Below are positions 41,627 through 49,492 of a stretch of 64,000 nucleotides of DNA, piece after piece. The position numbers and the translations under genes were made by a program. The DNA is from Methylobacillus flagellatus_A. Lineage in GTDB: Bacteria; Pseudomonadota; Gammaproteobacteria; Burkholderiales; Methylophilaceae. The stretch is taken from NCBI RefSeq assembly GCF_031344055.1, contig NZ_JADBEN010000007.1; one strand, 5' to 3'. Positions within the stretch are counted from its first letter, which is position 1, and each line of letters begins with the position of its first letter. The notes beneath the pieces were generated by a model. That model searched no databases. It saw only the letters and a list, made by a program, of their open reading frames with translations, and was not told the origin of the DNA.

Positions 41627-42703
41627 ATGACCAGTAGTGTCGAGGCATTCAGCAACGTATTGCTTAAACTGCATGATATTGCCGAATATGCGCCTATCGA
41701 TCGTTACCAGGAACTTGCGCTGGACGCAGTGCAGGAAATCCTGCCTTTTGATACGGCATGGTGGGGCATCATGTCTCCCAACGAAGTCAGTTTTCGGCTG
41801 CATGGATCACATCTACATAACTTGCCGGATTCTTTTGTACCGATGTGGGAGGAGCTTAAATACGATGATGCGTTGGCAAAAGCAGTGGAAGTCAAACCTG
41901 CGCAAACCGTTTACTTCGACCAGCCGGCATTCGATGAGGCTCCAGGCCTGGCTACCTTGATGGGGGAGCATGCCGTGACACAGGCTTTCTGTACCTCGCA
42001 TTATCTTCCTTCCGAAAATGCTTTTGTGTTTTTATCCTTGTATCGAGAGGATGGCTCACCTCGCTTTAATGTGAGAGAGGGCGTGATCAACAAGCACCTG
42101 ATGCCGCATTTGTGCGCATTCTGGGAAAGTAACCGGATGCGCTACAGTGAGAAGTACAAAGGTAAATTGCAGGATGAATCGATTTATCTAGCGATTGTCG
42201 ACAGGCAATACCAGATATTTGACGCGGATAATACTTTTTTCGATGTCCTGCGACAGGAGTGGCCAAAGCTGAATAGCCTGACACTCCCCAAAGAGATGGT
42301 TGCGCAAATGCATCGTGCGACTCCAAGTGCGGAAATCAAGTTTGGCAGGATCATTGCGCATTACGAATTCATTGGCGATTTCTGTATTCTGGCTATTCGG
42401 GAAAGGCAACAGATTGATTTGCTGACCAAGCGAGAGCTGATGGTGGCAAAAGCGTTTTCCACTGGAGCCAGCTACAAAGATATTGCACGGTCCGCTAACT
42501 TATCGCCAACCACAGTCCGGTATTATCTGCGTGTGATTTATGACAAGTTGAATGTCAATAATAAGGCAGAAATGGCCACTTTGATCAGAAGCACGTCTTT
42601 CTCTGAATCACAGAAAATCTGGATGCAATCTTACCGGGTGATACAAAAAGCAAGCCAGCGGTCTGGCCGTTCGACGTTTAACCTGATTGGTACATCGATA
42701 TAG
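41627..42703 (+). CDS. LuxR-family transcriptional regulator next to the dimethylformamidase genes
   Basis: The 358-residue product has an N-terminal sensor part of ~260 residues with no recognised ligand domain and a C-terminal LuxR helix-turn-helix: LTKRELMVAKAFSTGASYKD then LSPTTVRYYLRVIYDKLNV. About 35 residues extend beyond the usual end. It lacks a receiver domain, so it likely senses a small molecule directly. Its place right after the DMF locus makes it the probable activator of that locus, perhaps responding to DMF; this is inference from position. Confidence 0.85.
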   Translation: MTSSVEAFSNVLLKLHDIAEYAPIDRYQELALDAVQEILPFDTAWWGIMSPNEVSFRLHGSHLHNLPDSFVPMWEELKYDDALAKAVEVKPAQTVYFDQPAFDEAPGLATLMGEHAVTQAFCTSHYLPSENAFVFLSLYREDGSPRFNVREGVINKHLMPHLCAFWESNRMRYSEKYKGKLQDESIYLAIVDRQYQIFDADNTFFDVLRQEWPKLNSLTLPKEMVAQMHRATPSAEIKFGRIIAHYEFIGDFCILAIRERQQIDLLTKRELMVAKAFSTGASYKDIARSANLSPTTVRYYLRVIYDKLNVNNKAEMATLIRSTSFSESQKIWMQSYRVIQKASQRSGRSTFNLIGTSI

Positions 42704-42758
42704 CAATAGTGAGTGGATTTGCGTTAAGCTCTGTTCCTTATTTTTGGCAGGGTTGTGC

Positions 42759-43295
42759 ATGGCGCTCAAATCTACAATATTTAAAGCCAATCTGCAGATC
42801 GCGGACATGGAGCGGCATTATTACCACGACCATGCGTTGACGTTGGCGCGTCATCCTTCCGAGACGGATGAACGCATGATGGTGCGCTTGCTCGCGTTTG
42901 CATTGCAAGCGCACGAGCTGCTGGCGTTTGGCCAGGGCATGACGGACGATGATGAAGCGGATATCTGGCGCAAGGACCTCACAGGCAAGATCGAGCAGTG
43001 GATTGACGTGGGGTTGCCGGATGAAAGGTTGATCCGCAAAGCCTGCGGGCGCGGGGATGAAGTGCTGGTCTATGCCTACGGCGGCCGCACGGCGGAGATG
43101 TGGTTCGAGCAGAACAGCAAGGCATTTGCGCGGCTCACGAACCTGAGCGTGTTCAACTTGCCGCAGGAGCAGACACAAGCGCTGGCAGAGTTGGCGCAGC
43201 GCACCATGCAATTGCAGTGCACGATCCAGGACGACCAGGTCTGGCTGAGCGACGGCGAGCGCAGTGTGGAATTGCAGTGCGACAAGTGGAAGTAG
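42759..43295 (+). CDS. yaeQ: YaeQ family protein
   Basis: The 178-residue product is a YaeQ-family protein with a PD-(D/E)XK-nuclease-like fold. It begins MALKSTIFKANLQIADMERH and contains HPSETDERMMVRLLAFAL and QWIDVGLPDERLIRKAC. Biochemical function is unknown, though YaeQ suppresses loss of RfaH in E. coli. The ATG at 42759 follows GCAGGG; the frame extends 24 codons without support. Confidence 0.92.
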   Translation: MALKSTIFKANLQIADMERHYYHDHALTLARHPSETDERMMVRLLAFALQAHELLAFGQGMTDDDEADIWRKDLTGKIEQWIDVGLPDERLIRKACGRGDEVLVYAYGGRTAEMWFEQNSKAFARLTNLSVFNLPQEQTQALAELAQRTMQLQCTIQDDQVWLSDGERSVELQCDKWK

Positions 43296-43325
43296 CCAAT
43301 TCCACTATCGCGTTCTTAATATCGC

Positions 43326-43733
43326 TTATTTATTTTCAAAAGGATTCAACGTTGCCACGCCCAAGGCGTTGAAGTCGGTGATATTGCGCGTTACTACGGT
43401 CAAGCCATGCACTTGGGCGGTGGCGGCAATCATGGCATCCTCGTAAAGCGTATCAGATTGTTTGTGCATCAGCTTGGCCCAGCGGCGGAATGCAGCCGCA
43501 TCCATGGGCAGAATATTGTAGGTGCTTGCGACGAGTTCCAGCCATGCTTCAATTTCTGTTGCCTTGCCTGCATCTTGTTCACGTGTCAACTCGATGCCTG
43601 CCTGGATTTCCCCCAATGTTACCGCTGACAAAAATAGCCGGGCATCGTCCGTTGCCTGCAACCAGTTAACGACCGCACCATGCGGGCGAAGTTTACGCAG
43701 TTCAGAAACGACATTGGTATCCAGCAGGTACAT
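43326..43733 (-). CDS. VapC/FitB-type PIN-domain toxin
   Basis: The 135-residue product is a PIN-domain ribonuclease: MYLLDTNVVSELRK (Asp5), SAVTLGEIQAGIEL (Glu), YEDAMIAATA and TRNITDFNALGV carry the acidic residues. It is expected to cleave RNA and arrest growth when the antitoxin is lost. It follows its antitoxin by 5 bases. Confidence 0.92.
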   Translation of the reverse strand: MYLLDTNVVSELRKLRPHGAVVNWLQATDDARLFLSAVTLGEIQAGIELTREQDAGKATEIEAWLELVASTYNILPMDAAAFRRWAKLMHKQSDTLYEDAMIAATAQVHGLTVVTRNITDFNALGVATLNPFENK

Positions 43734-43738
43734 GATGC

Positions 43739-43996
43739 TTATTTCAGTGGCTCAATGACACGGCGTTTGGCATTGCCACGGGGTGGAACAATGAGCTCCG
43801 CACGCGGGTTATCAGACAAGAGCAGTTGCTTGAGTGATGGCCGGGCAGCAGATTGCAGTCGCCTCCATTCGTGAACTGGCACCAAGACGGCAGCTTCTGC
43901 ACCGCGTTTGGTTACTAACTGCGGACCTTCTGTCAGGCAGGCATCCAGAAATTCACTGAAGCGCGCTTTTGCATCTTGTACAGGCCATGTATGCAT
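43739..43996 (-). CDS. Phd/YefM family antitoxin
   Basis: The 85-residue product begins MHTWPVQDAKARFSEFLDAC and shows VTKRGAEAAVLVPVHEWRRL, the Phd/YefM fold that binds DNA and dimerises, with a C-terminal toxin-neutralising tail. The ATG at 43996 follows AAGGAGCC; the longer frame to 44080 has no such site. It pairs with the PIN-domain toxin just downstream. Confidence 0.9.
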   Translation of the reverse strand: MHTWPVQDAKARFSEFLDACLTEGPQLVTKRGAEAAVLVPVHEWRRLQSAARPSLKQLLLSDNPRAELIVPPRGNAKRRVIEPLK

Positions 43997-44136
43997 GATT
44001 GGCTCCTTGTAACTAGTCAGGTAACCAGTTTGATCTTGTTTATCCTTCCAGTCAAATATATCGTGCTGTAATGTGCCCAAGCACTCGCAACCAGAAAATC
44101 ACTGTGCCAACTTTCTAAATCTTTATGTCTTAATTT

Positions 44137-44631
44137 CTATGCCTTGGCAAAGCTGCCCTGTTCCGCATCGCGCAACACTTTCAGCAAATCCGCCCCTTTC
44201 AGCGCCAGGGCGTAACCCAGCACGCCGCTGCCTATCACCACGGTTTCATAATCCTTCACGCTGTTGTCCACCAACACCTTGAGCCCCTCTGGCAGGGTGA
44301 CCGGCGGCACGGCGCCGACGACATAGCCGGTCGCCTCGGGCACTTCGTCATATTCCGCCATGCGCAGTTTGCGCTCGTTGAGGTGGTTGCGCAGGATCGC
44401 CCAGTCGGCACGGCCGCCGCCAGCAACGGCGAGCAGGATGAACTGCTCCGAGCCGGTGCGGAACAGCACGCTGCGCACCACAGATTTAGGATCCAGCCCC
44501 TGGCCTTCCAATAGCTCTTCCAGGTTGCGCACCGGTTTCTTGTCTTCACTTAGCGGGATTTCAATGACAGTGAACGGGACGGACTGGGCGTTCAGGAGGT
44601 TGGTGACGGGAGAGGTAAATGTTGTAGTCAT
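44137..44631 (-). CDS. YbaK/EbsC family aminoacyl-tRNA deacylase
   Basis: The 164-residue product is an editing-domain protein that removes wrong amino acids from tRNA, in YbaK mainly Cys-tRNA(Pro). Segments LLAVAGGGRADWAIL, YDEVPEATGYVVGAVPPV and the C-terminal VVIGSGVLGYALALKGADLL are typical. The start at 44631 follows CCAAGGCA; the longer frame to 45090 is an overlap with the next toxin-antitoxin pair. It is sandwiched between two toxin-antitoxin modules. Confidence 0.9.
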   Translation of the reverse strand: MTTTFTSPVTNLLNAQSVPFTVIEIPLSEDKKPVRNLEELLEGQGLDPKSVVRSVLFRTGSEQFILLAVAGGGRADWAILRNHLNERKLRMAEYDEVPEATGYVVGAVPPVTLPEGLKVLVDNSVKDYETVVIGSGVLGYALALKGADLLKVLRDAEQGSFAKA

Positions 44632-44716
44632 TGGGTGCCTTGGCAATAAAATGAATATCCAGCTTAGATCATACTGTTGATGCCACGTGAATTGAATCGC
44701 TTCTTGCTGCTTAACA

Positions 44717-44736
44717 AGTGATACTATAGTGATACT
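44717..44736 (+). promoter_or_regulatory. Direct repeat AGTGATACT, probable antitoxin operator
   Basis: The 9-mer AGTGATACT occurs twice, starting at 44717 and 44728. The 11-base spacing is about one helical turn, with TATAGT as a possible -10 in between. It lies 21 bases before the antitoxin start and is a likely autoregulation site. Confidence 0.6.
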
Positions 44737-44757
44737 TTTAATGTTGGAGATCTTGGA

Positions 44758-45015
44758 ATGAAAGTCGAATTGGTGACCAACCTGAAACGCCAAGCTACCA
44801 AGATTCTCGCAGATTTGCATGCGTCGAAGGAAGCGGTGCTGATCACGGAGCATGGGCAGCCGTCTGCGTATCTGGTGGATGTGCAGGATTACGAGTTCAT
44901 GCAACGCAGGCTGGCATTGCTGGAGGCGCTGGCCAAGGGTGAGCGGGCCGTGCTTGAGCAACGCACTTTGACGCACGAGCAAGCCAGGGACCGTATGCAA
45001 AAATGGCTGAAATAA
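44758..45015 (+). CDS. Phd/YefM family antitoxin of a ParE/RelE module
   Basis: The 85-residue product begins MKVELVTNLKRQATKILADL and contains VLITEHGQPSAYLVDVQDYE, the Phd/YefM core, followed by a basic-acidic helical tail. It overlaps the toxin gene by 13 bases, so the two are translationally coupled. Confidence 0.9.
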   Translation: MKVELVTNLKRQATKILADLHASKEAVLITEHGQPSAYLVDVQDYEFMQRRLALLEALAKGERAVLEQRTLTHEQARDRMQKWLK

Positions 45016-45308
45016 TCTGGACGTCTCCGGCATTGGATCAACTGGATGAAATTGCCGAATATATTGCGCTGGATAAACCTGACGCGGCACGCAAGCTGGT
45101 AGGGAATGTATTCGACAGCGTAGAGAAGCTGGCGCAGTTTCCCCAGTCTGGCCGGGTGCCGCCTGAATTGCCCGATTCGGTCTATCGTGAAGTCGTATGC
45201 CCGCCTTGCCGGGTTTTTTACCGCCAAGAGCGTGGTACGGTCTTGATTTTGCACGTCATGCGCGAAGAAAGGCAATTGCGCCAATATTGGCTGGAGCATC
45301 AGGAATGA
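45003..45308 (+). CDS. ParE/RelE family toxin
   Basis: The 101-residue product has the compact RelE/ParE fold: IIWTSPALDQLDEIAEYIAL at the N-terminus and VYREVVCPPCRVFYRQERGT near the C-terminus. The helix-rich start fits ParE-like (gyrase) toxins slightly better than ribosome-dependent RelE. Its stop overlaps the next gene's start (ATGA). Confidence 0.9.
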   Translation: MAEIIWTSPALDQLDEIAEYIALDKPDAARKLVGNVFDSVEKLAQFPQSGRVPPELPDSVYREVVCPPCRVFYRQERGTVLILHVMREERQLRQYWLEHQE

Positions 45309-46261
45309 ATTGGCGCTTGTTGATGGCGACGTGGCTGATGGTTTTCATGCAGGGCGTTGCATATGCAGCCGTGGAAGAGGCCGTCGTGCAATTGCAAACC
45401 GCCAACGGCGTTCTCGAGGGAACATTGCTGGTGCCCGAGGCGAAACGCGGCATGCCGGTGGTTCTCCTGGTGGCAGGGTCTGGCCCGACGGACAGGAACG
45501 GCAACCAGCCCGGCCTGCATCACAATGCCTTATTGCAGCTATCCGGCGCGTTGGCGCAATACGGGATTGCGAGTTTGCGCTACGACAAGCGCGGCGTGGG
45601 CCGGAGCATGAGCGCCGCGCCCAGGGAAGAGGATTTGCGTTTCGAGCAATATGCCGCCGACGCGCGGGACTGGGTGAAATGGCTTGCGCGGGACAAGCGT
45701 TTCGGCAATGTGACCGTGATCGGCCACAGCGAGGGGGCGCTGCTCGGCATGCTGGCTGCGCGGCAGGCCAAGGTGGCGAACTTCGTTTCCATTGCCGGGC
45801 CGGGCAGGCCCGCCGACCAATCGCTGCAGATGCAATTGGTTTCCCAGCCTGCCGAGATACAGTCCATGGCGTTGCCTGTGATCGAGAGGCTGAAGCGGGG
45901 CAAGACGGTAGACCTGGTAAATCCCGCCCTGCAGGCATTGTTCCGGCCCAGCGTGCAGCCGTACCTGATTTCGTGGTTCAAGTACGATCCCGCCAAGGAG
46001 ATCGCCAAGTTGAAGATGCCGGTGCTGGTGGTGCAGGGGACGGCGGATATCCAGGTGGAGGAAGAGGATGCATGGTTATTGGGAGCTGCTAACCAAAGGG
46101 CGACAGTGGTTTCGATTGATGGCATGAACCACATTTTCAAGAAGTCCGTGCCGGACAGGGCGCAGAACTGGAATACCTACACCCAGCCAGAGCTGCCTGT
46201 CATGCCGGAGTTGATTGCGATACTGGCTAAGTTCATCCGCCAGGGCGGCAAGCTGGATTAG
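45305..46261 (+). CDS. Exported alpha/beta hydrolase
   Basis: The 318-residue product has a signal peptide (residues 1-~22, ending AYAAVEEA) and an alpha/beta-hydrolase fold with the nucleophile elbow IGHSEGALLG, an oxyanion region LLVAGSGPTDRNGN and a C-terminal GMNHIFKK with the catalytic histidine. The acid residue is likely the Asp in VQGTADIQ. Substrate is unknown. The start overlaps the toxin stop by 4 bases, so expression may be coupled to the toxin-antitoxin operon. Confidence 0.88.
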   Translation: MNWRLLMATWLMVFMQGVAYAAVEEAVVQLQTANGVLEGTLLVPEAKRGMPVVLLVAGSGPTDRNGNQPGLHHNALLQLSGALAQYGIASLRYDKRGVGRSMSAAPREEDLRFEQYAADARDWVKWLARDKRFGNVTVIGHSEGALLGMLAARQAKVANFVSIAGPGRPADQSLQMQLVSQPAEIQSMALPVIERLKRGKTVDLVNPALQALFRPSVQPYLISWFKYDPAKEIAKLKMPVLVVQGTADIQVEEEDAWLLGAANQRATVVSIDGMNHIFKKSVPDRAQNWNTYTQPELPVMPELIAILAKFIRQGGKLD

Positions 46262-46284
46262 CAATAACGCTGGAGCACACCACT

Positions 46285-46878
46285 ATGTGGGACGAACGAT
46301 ACGATACCGAGGCTTATGCCTACGGCAAGACCGCGAATACTTTCCTCGCGGCGCATTTCCGCGCCATTCCCCAGGGCAAGGTACTGAGCATTGCCGAGGG
46401 GGAGGGGCGCAATGCGGTATTCCTTGCCAGGCAGGGATATGCCGTGACGGCGATGGACGGTTCCGCCATCGGGCTGGAAAAGGCGAGGAAGCTCGCCAGG
46501 GAGAATGGCGTCGCGATTGAATGCATCCATGCCGACCTCGCCAGTTTCGATTTCGGCGAGCAGCAATGGGACGGCATCGTCTCGATTTTCTGTCCCATGC
46601 CGTCGGGCTTGAAGGCCGTCGTCTTCCCCAAGATCGTCAAGGGGCTGAAGCCCGGCGGGGTATTCCTGCTGGAGGCCTACACGCCGGAGCAGTTGGAGTA
46701 CGGCACTGGCGGCGGCAAGGACGCGGACGCCATGATGACGCAAGCCATCCTGAGCCGCGAATTGCATGGATTCAGCTTCGATTGGCTGCAAGAAGTGGAA
46801 CGCGAGGTGGTGGAGGGCGCTTACCATACCGGGCTGGCCTCGGTGGTGCAGGCGATAGCAGTCAAGCCAACCATATAG
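46285..46878 (+). CDS. Class I SAM-dependent methyltransferase
   Basis: The 197-residue product has SAM motif I in VLSIAEGEGRNAVFLARQGY, the acidic end of strand 2 in VTAMDGSAIGLEKA, and WDGIVSIFCPMP as motif IV. It resembles TehB-like small methyltransferases, but the substrate cannot be told. It lies 24 bases after the hydrolase and directly before the next gene. Confidence 0.85.
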   Translation: MWDERYDTEAYAYGKTANTFLAAHFRAIPQGKVLSIAEGEGRNAVFLARQGYAVTAMDGSAIGLEKARKLARENGVAIECIHADLASFDFGEQQWDGIVSIFCPMPSGLKAVVFPKIVKGLKPGGVFLLEAYTPEQLEYGTGGGKDADAMMTQAILSRELHGFSFDWLQEVEREVVEGAYHTGLASVVQAIAVKPTI

Positions 46879-47187
46879 ATGAAAGAACAAGTTGCCATGT
46901 TGAAGGTGATCGCCGAGGATTTTATCAAGCCGGAATACATTGACCTGGTAGCGCCGCTGTATGCGGAGCTGGTCGAGAAGACCCGGCAGGAACCGTTATG
47001 CATTGCGTACGACCTGTTCACCGACCAGAAAGACCCTGGGCATTTCATTTTTGTAGAGGAGTGGCCTGACCAGGCGGCGTTGGACATTCATTGCCAGACC
47101 GAGCATTTCCGCCGGCTGGTGCCGGCCATCAACCAGTACCGGCGGCAGGAAGGGATATTCCTGCTCATGGATGCGTTCGCAAGATAG
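46879..47187 (+). CDS. Antibiotic-biosynthesis-monooxygenase-like (YgiN-type) protein
   Basis: The 102-residue product is a small dimeric alpha-beta barrel protein: LKVIAEDFIKPEYIDLVAPL, CIAYDLFTDQKDPGHFIFVE and EEWPDQAALDIHCQTEHF are the family elements. Such proteins act on quinones or are of unknown role. Start at 46879 directly follows the previous stop; an ATG at 46897 is also possible and gives the usual family N-terminus. Confidence 0.85.
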   Translation: MKEQVAMLKVIAEDFIKPEYIDLVAPLYAELVEKTRQEPLCIAYDLFTDQKDPGHFIFVEEWPDQAALDIHCQTEHFRRLVPAINQYRRQEGIFLLMDAFAR

Positions 47188-47205
47188 CGCGTCCATAACC
47201 AGCCT

Positions 47206-48195
47206 ATGAGCCAGCGTTCCGTCCCGGACGAGAAATCCGGCCTGCATCCGCGTAACCGGCACCGCCAGCGCTACAATTTTGCGTTGCTGGTCGAAGCCCA
47301 TCCTGCCCTGGCAGCATTTGTCAGGCTTAATCAATATCAGGATGCCAGCATCGACTTTGCCGACGCGCAGGCGGTCAAGACCCTGAACCAGGCCTTGCTC
47401 AAGCATTATTACGGCATTGCGGAATGGGACATCCCGCCGCAATTCCTTTGTCCGCCGATTCCCGGCCGGGCGGATTACGTGCATTGCCTGGCGGACCTGC
47501 TGGCCGCAGGCAATGATGGGAACATTCCGTATGGCGGTAACGTCAGGGTGATGGATATCGGCACAGGCGCCAACCTGGTGTATCCCATCGTCGGGCAAAG
47601 GGAGTACGGCTGGCATTTCGTCGGCACCGACATCAATGCCGAGGCGCTGGAAAATGCGCAAGGGATCGTGGCCGCCAATCCCAGCCTTGCCGGGGCGGTC
47701 GAATTGCGCTTGCAGCCCAATGCAGGGGCGGTTTTCTCCGAGGTGGTGCAAGGAAATGAGCGTTTCGACCTGACCATGTGCAATCCGCCGTTCCATGCAT
47801 CCCAGGCGGCAGCCATGGCGGGGACGCAGCGCAAGTGGCATAACCTGGAGCGCAGCCGCGGCAAGCCCGCGGACAAAGGCATGAAACCAGGCAGGGCAGG
47901 CAATAAGCTCAATTTTGGCGGGCAGGCTGCCGAGCTGTATTGCGAAGGCGGCGAAGAGGCGTTCATCGGCCGCATGATCAAGGAAAGCGCGGCGGTTGGC
48001 GCGCAATGCCTGTGGTTTACCACGCTGGTATCCAAGGCCGCGACGTTGCCAGCGGTATACCGCAGCCTGAGAGCGGCGGGTGCGTACAAGGTGAAGACAA
48101 TCGAGATGGCGCAAGGGCAGAAGAAAAGCCGTTTCGTCGCCTGGACGTTTCACGATAAAGCCAGCCAGCGCGCATGGAACCGCGAGCATTGGTAG
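47206..48195 (+). CDS. rlmF: 23S rRNA (adenine(1618)-N6)-methyltransferase
   Basis: RlmF methylates A1618 of 23S rRNA. The 329-residue product has HPRNRHRQRYNFALLVEAHP at the N-terminus, SAM-binding VMDIGTGANLVYPIVG and the N6-adenine catalytic motif CNPPFHAS, close to the E. coli enzyme (~308 residues). It is followed by a repeat element. Confidence 0.92.
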   Translation: MSQRSVPDEKSGLHPRNRHRQRYNFALLVEAHPALAAFVRLNQYQDASIDFADAQAVKTLNQALLKHYYGIAEWDIPPQFLCPPIPGRADYVHCLADLLAAGNDGNIPYGGNVRVMDIGTGANLVYPIVGQREYGWHFVGTDINAEALENAQGIVAANPSLAGAVELRLQPNAGAVFSEVVQGNERFDLTMCNPPFHASQAAAMAGTQRKWHNLERSRGKPADKGMKPGRAGNKLNFGGQAAELYCEGGEEAFIGRMIKESAAVGAQCLWFTTLVSKAATLPAVYRSLRAAGAYKVKTIEMAQGQKKSRFVAWTFHDKASQRAWNREHW

Positions 48196-48216
48196 ACGGT
48201 GTCACCATAATTTACT

Positions 48217-48330
48217 AGAGCGGCTAATAAAACTCTCCTGGCGTTGTTGCCCTGCCTTGTCGTACTCATTGTACTGCCTGCGGCAGAGCGCCTAGCCAGG
48301 AACGCTTCGCTGAGTTTTGTTAGTCGTTCT
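48217..48330. repeat. 114-bp stem-loop repeat, copy 1
   Basis: The ends AGAGCGGCTAATAAAACTC and GAGTTTTGTTAGTCGTTCT are inverted repeats (16 of 19). The inner part contains TGCCTGCGGCAGAGCGCCTA, which recurs in reverse orientation at 62781-62880. On the minus strand the element begins at the TAG stop codon of the permease gene (48329-48331). Confidence 0.75.
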
Positions 48331-49453
48331 AAGCCATGCGGCTGATCGTATTGCGGAAGCGCGTCAGCGAGACGATGAACAGCACGGTGCCGATCAGCAG
48401 CAGCGCCAGGAAAGAACCCCACACCACATCCAGCCCGGCGCCGCGGAACAATATCGCCTGGCCCAGTTCCACGAAGTGGGTGGTCGGCGCCAGCAGCATG
48501 ATGTTCTGCACGAATTCCGGCATGCTTTCGCGCGGGGTGAGGCCGCCGGAAAGCATTTGCAGCGGCAGCAGGGTCAGGATCATCAGCATGCCGAACTGCG
48601 GCATGTTGCGCGCCAGCGTCGCCATGAAGATGCCCATCGAGGTGATGGCGAACAGGTGCAGGGTCGCGCCGAGCAGGAACAGGCCGATCGAGCCCTGGAT
48701 GGGTACCTTCAGCAAGCCTTCGACGACAAACACCAGGGAGCAGGTCGAGGCCACCAGCACCACCAGCGCCATGGACCAGACCTTGGCCAGCATGATCTCG
48801 GTCGGCGTGACCGGCATCACCAGCAGGTGTTCGATGGTGCCGTGCTCGCGCTCGCGGATCAGCGCCGCGCCGGTGAGGATGATGGAGAGCATGGTGATGT
48901 TGTTGATGATTTCGTTCATGGCGCCGAACCATGCCTGGATCAGGCTGGGGTTGAAGCGCATGCGCAGCGCCAGCTCGACCGGGAGTTCGGTGGCGCTGCG
49001 GTAGCGCTGCACGAATTCGTTGACCTCGGTGAGCACGATTTCCTGGATATAGCGGTTGCCGGAAAACGCTTGCGACATGCGGGTGGCATCGACGTTGAGC
49101 TGCAGCGCGGGCGACTTGCCGGCCAGCACGTCGCGCTGGAAATCGGGCGGGATATGCAGGGCGAACGTATAGTCGCCGGCATCCATGCCCGGGTCGATCT
49201 GGCTTTGCGTGATCAGCGGCGGCGTGGAAAAGTGCGGCGGGTAGAACGCGGAGATGATGCGCGCGGACAAGGGCGAGGCGTCCTCGTCGACGATGGCGAT
49301 CGGGGCCTTGTGCAGCGTTTCCGGCACCGCGGTGGCCGAGCTGTAGATCATGAGCGTGAAGGTGTAGCCGATCAGCACCAGCATGATCGGGTCGCGGATC
49401 AGGCTCCAGAGCTCCTTGACGCCCAGCCGGTAGATGTTGGCTAGATGGCGCAT
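48329..49453 (-). CDS. yhhJ: ABC-2 type transporter permease, YhhJ-like
   Basis: The 374-residue product is an ABC-2 permease with one N-terminal membrane segment, a large periplasmic loop, and five C-terminal segments. Segments VDEDASPLSARIISAFYPPH, EREHGTIEHLLVMPVTPTEI and LLAPTTHFVELGQAILFRGA are typical of YhhJ. It begins 40 bases after the RbbA-like gene and completes the four-gene export operon. Its TAG stop coincides with the edge of a repeat. Confidence 0.9.
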   Translation of the reverse strand: MRHLANIYRLGVKELWSLIRDPIMLVLIGYTFTLMIYSSATAVPETLHKAPIAIVDEDASPLSARIISAFYPPHFSTPPLITQSQIDPGMDAGDYTFALHIPPDFQRDVLAGKSPALQLNVDATRMSQAFSGNRYIQEIVLTEVNEFVQRYRSATELPVELALRMRFNPSLIQAWFGAMNEIINNITMLSIILTGAALIREREHGTIEHLLVMPVTPTEIMLAKVWSMALVVLVASTCSLVFVVEGLLKVPIQGSIGLFLLGATLHLFAITSMGIFMATLARNMPQFGMLMILTLLPLQMLSGGLTPRESMPEFVQNIMLLAPTTHFVELGQAILFRGAGLDVVWGSFLALLLIGTVLFIVSLTRFRNTISRMA

Positions 49454-49492
49454 GGGGCGATGTTCTCGAATGGAGTCGGGCGGCGTTTCATG

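Noticed and set aside
44632..45090. N-terminal extension of the YbaK-type gene on the minus strand
   Set aside because: It lies antisense to the antitoxin and toxin genes, and the ATG at 44631 has its own ribosome binding site.
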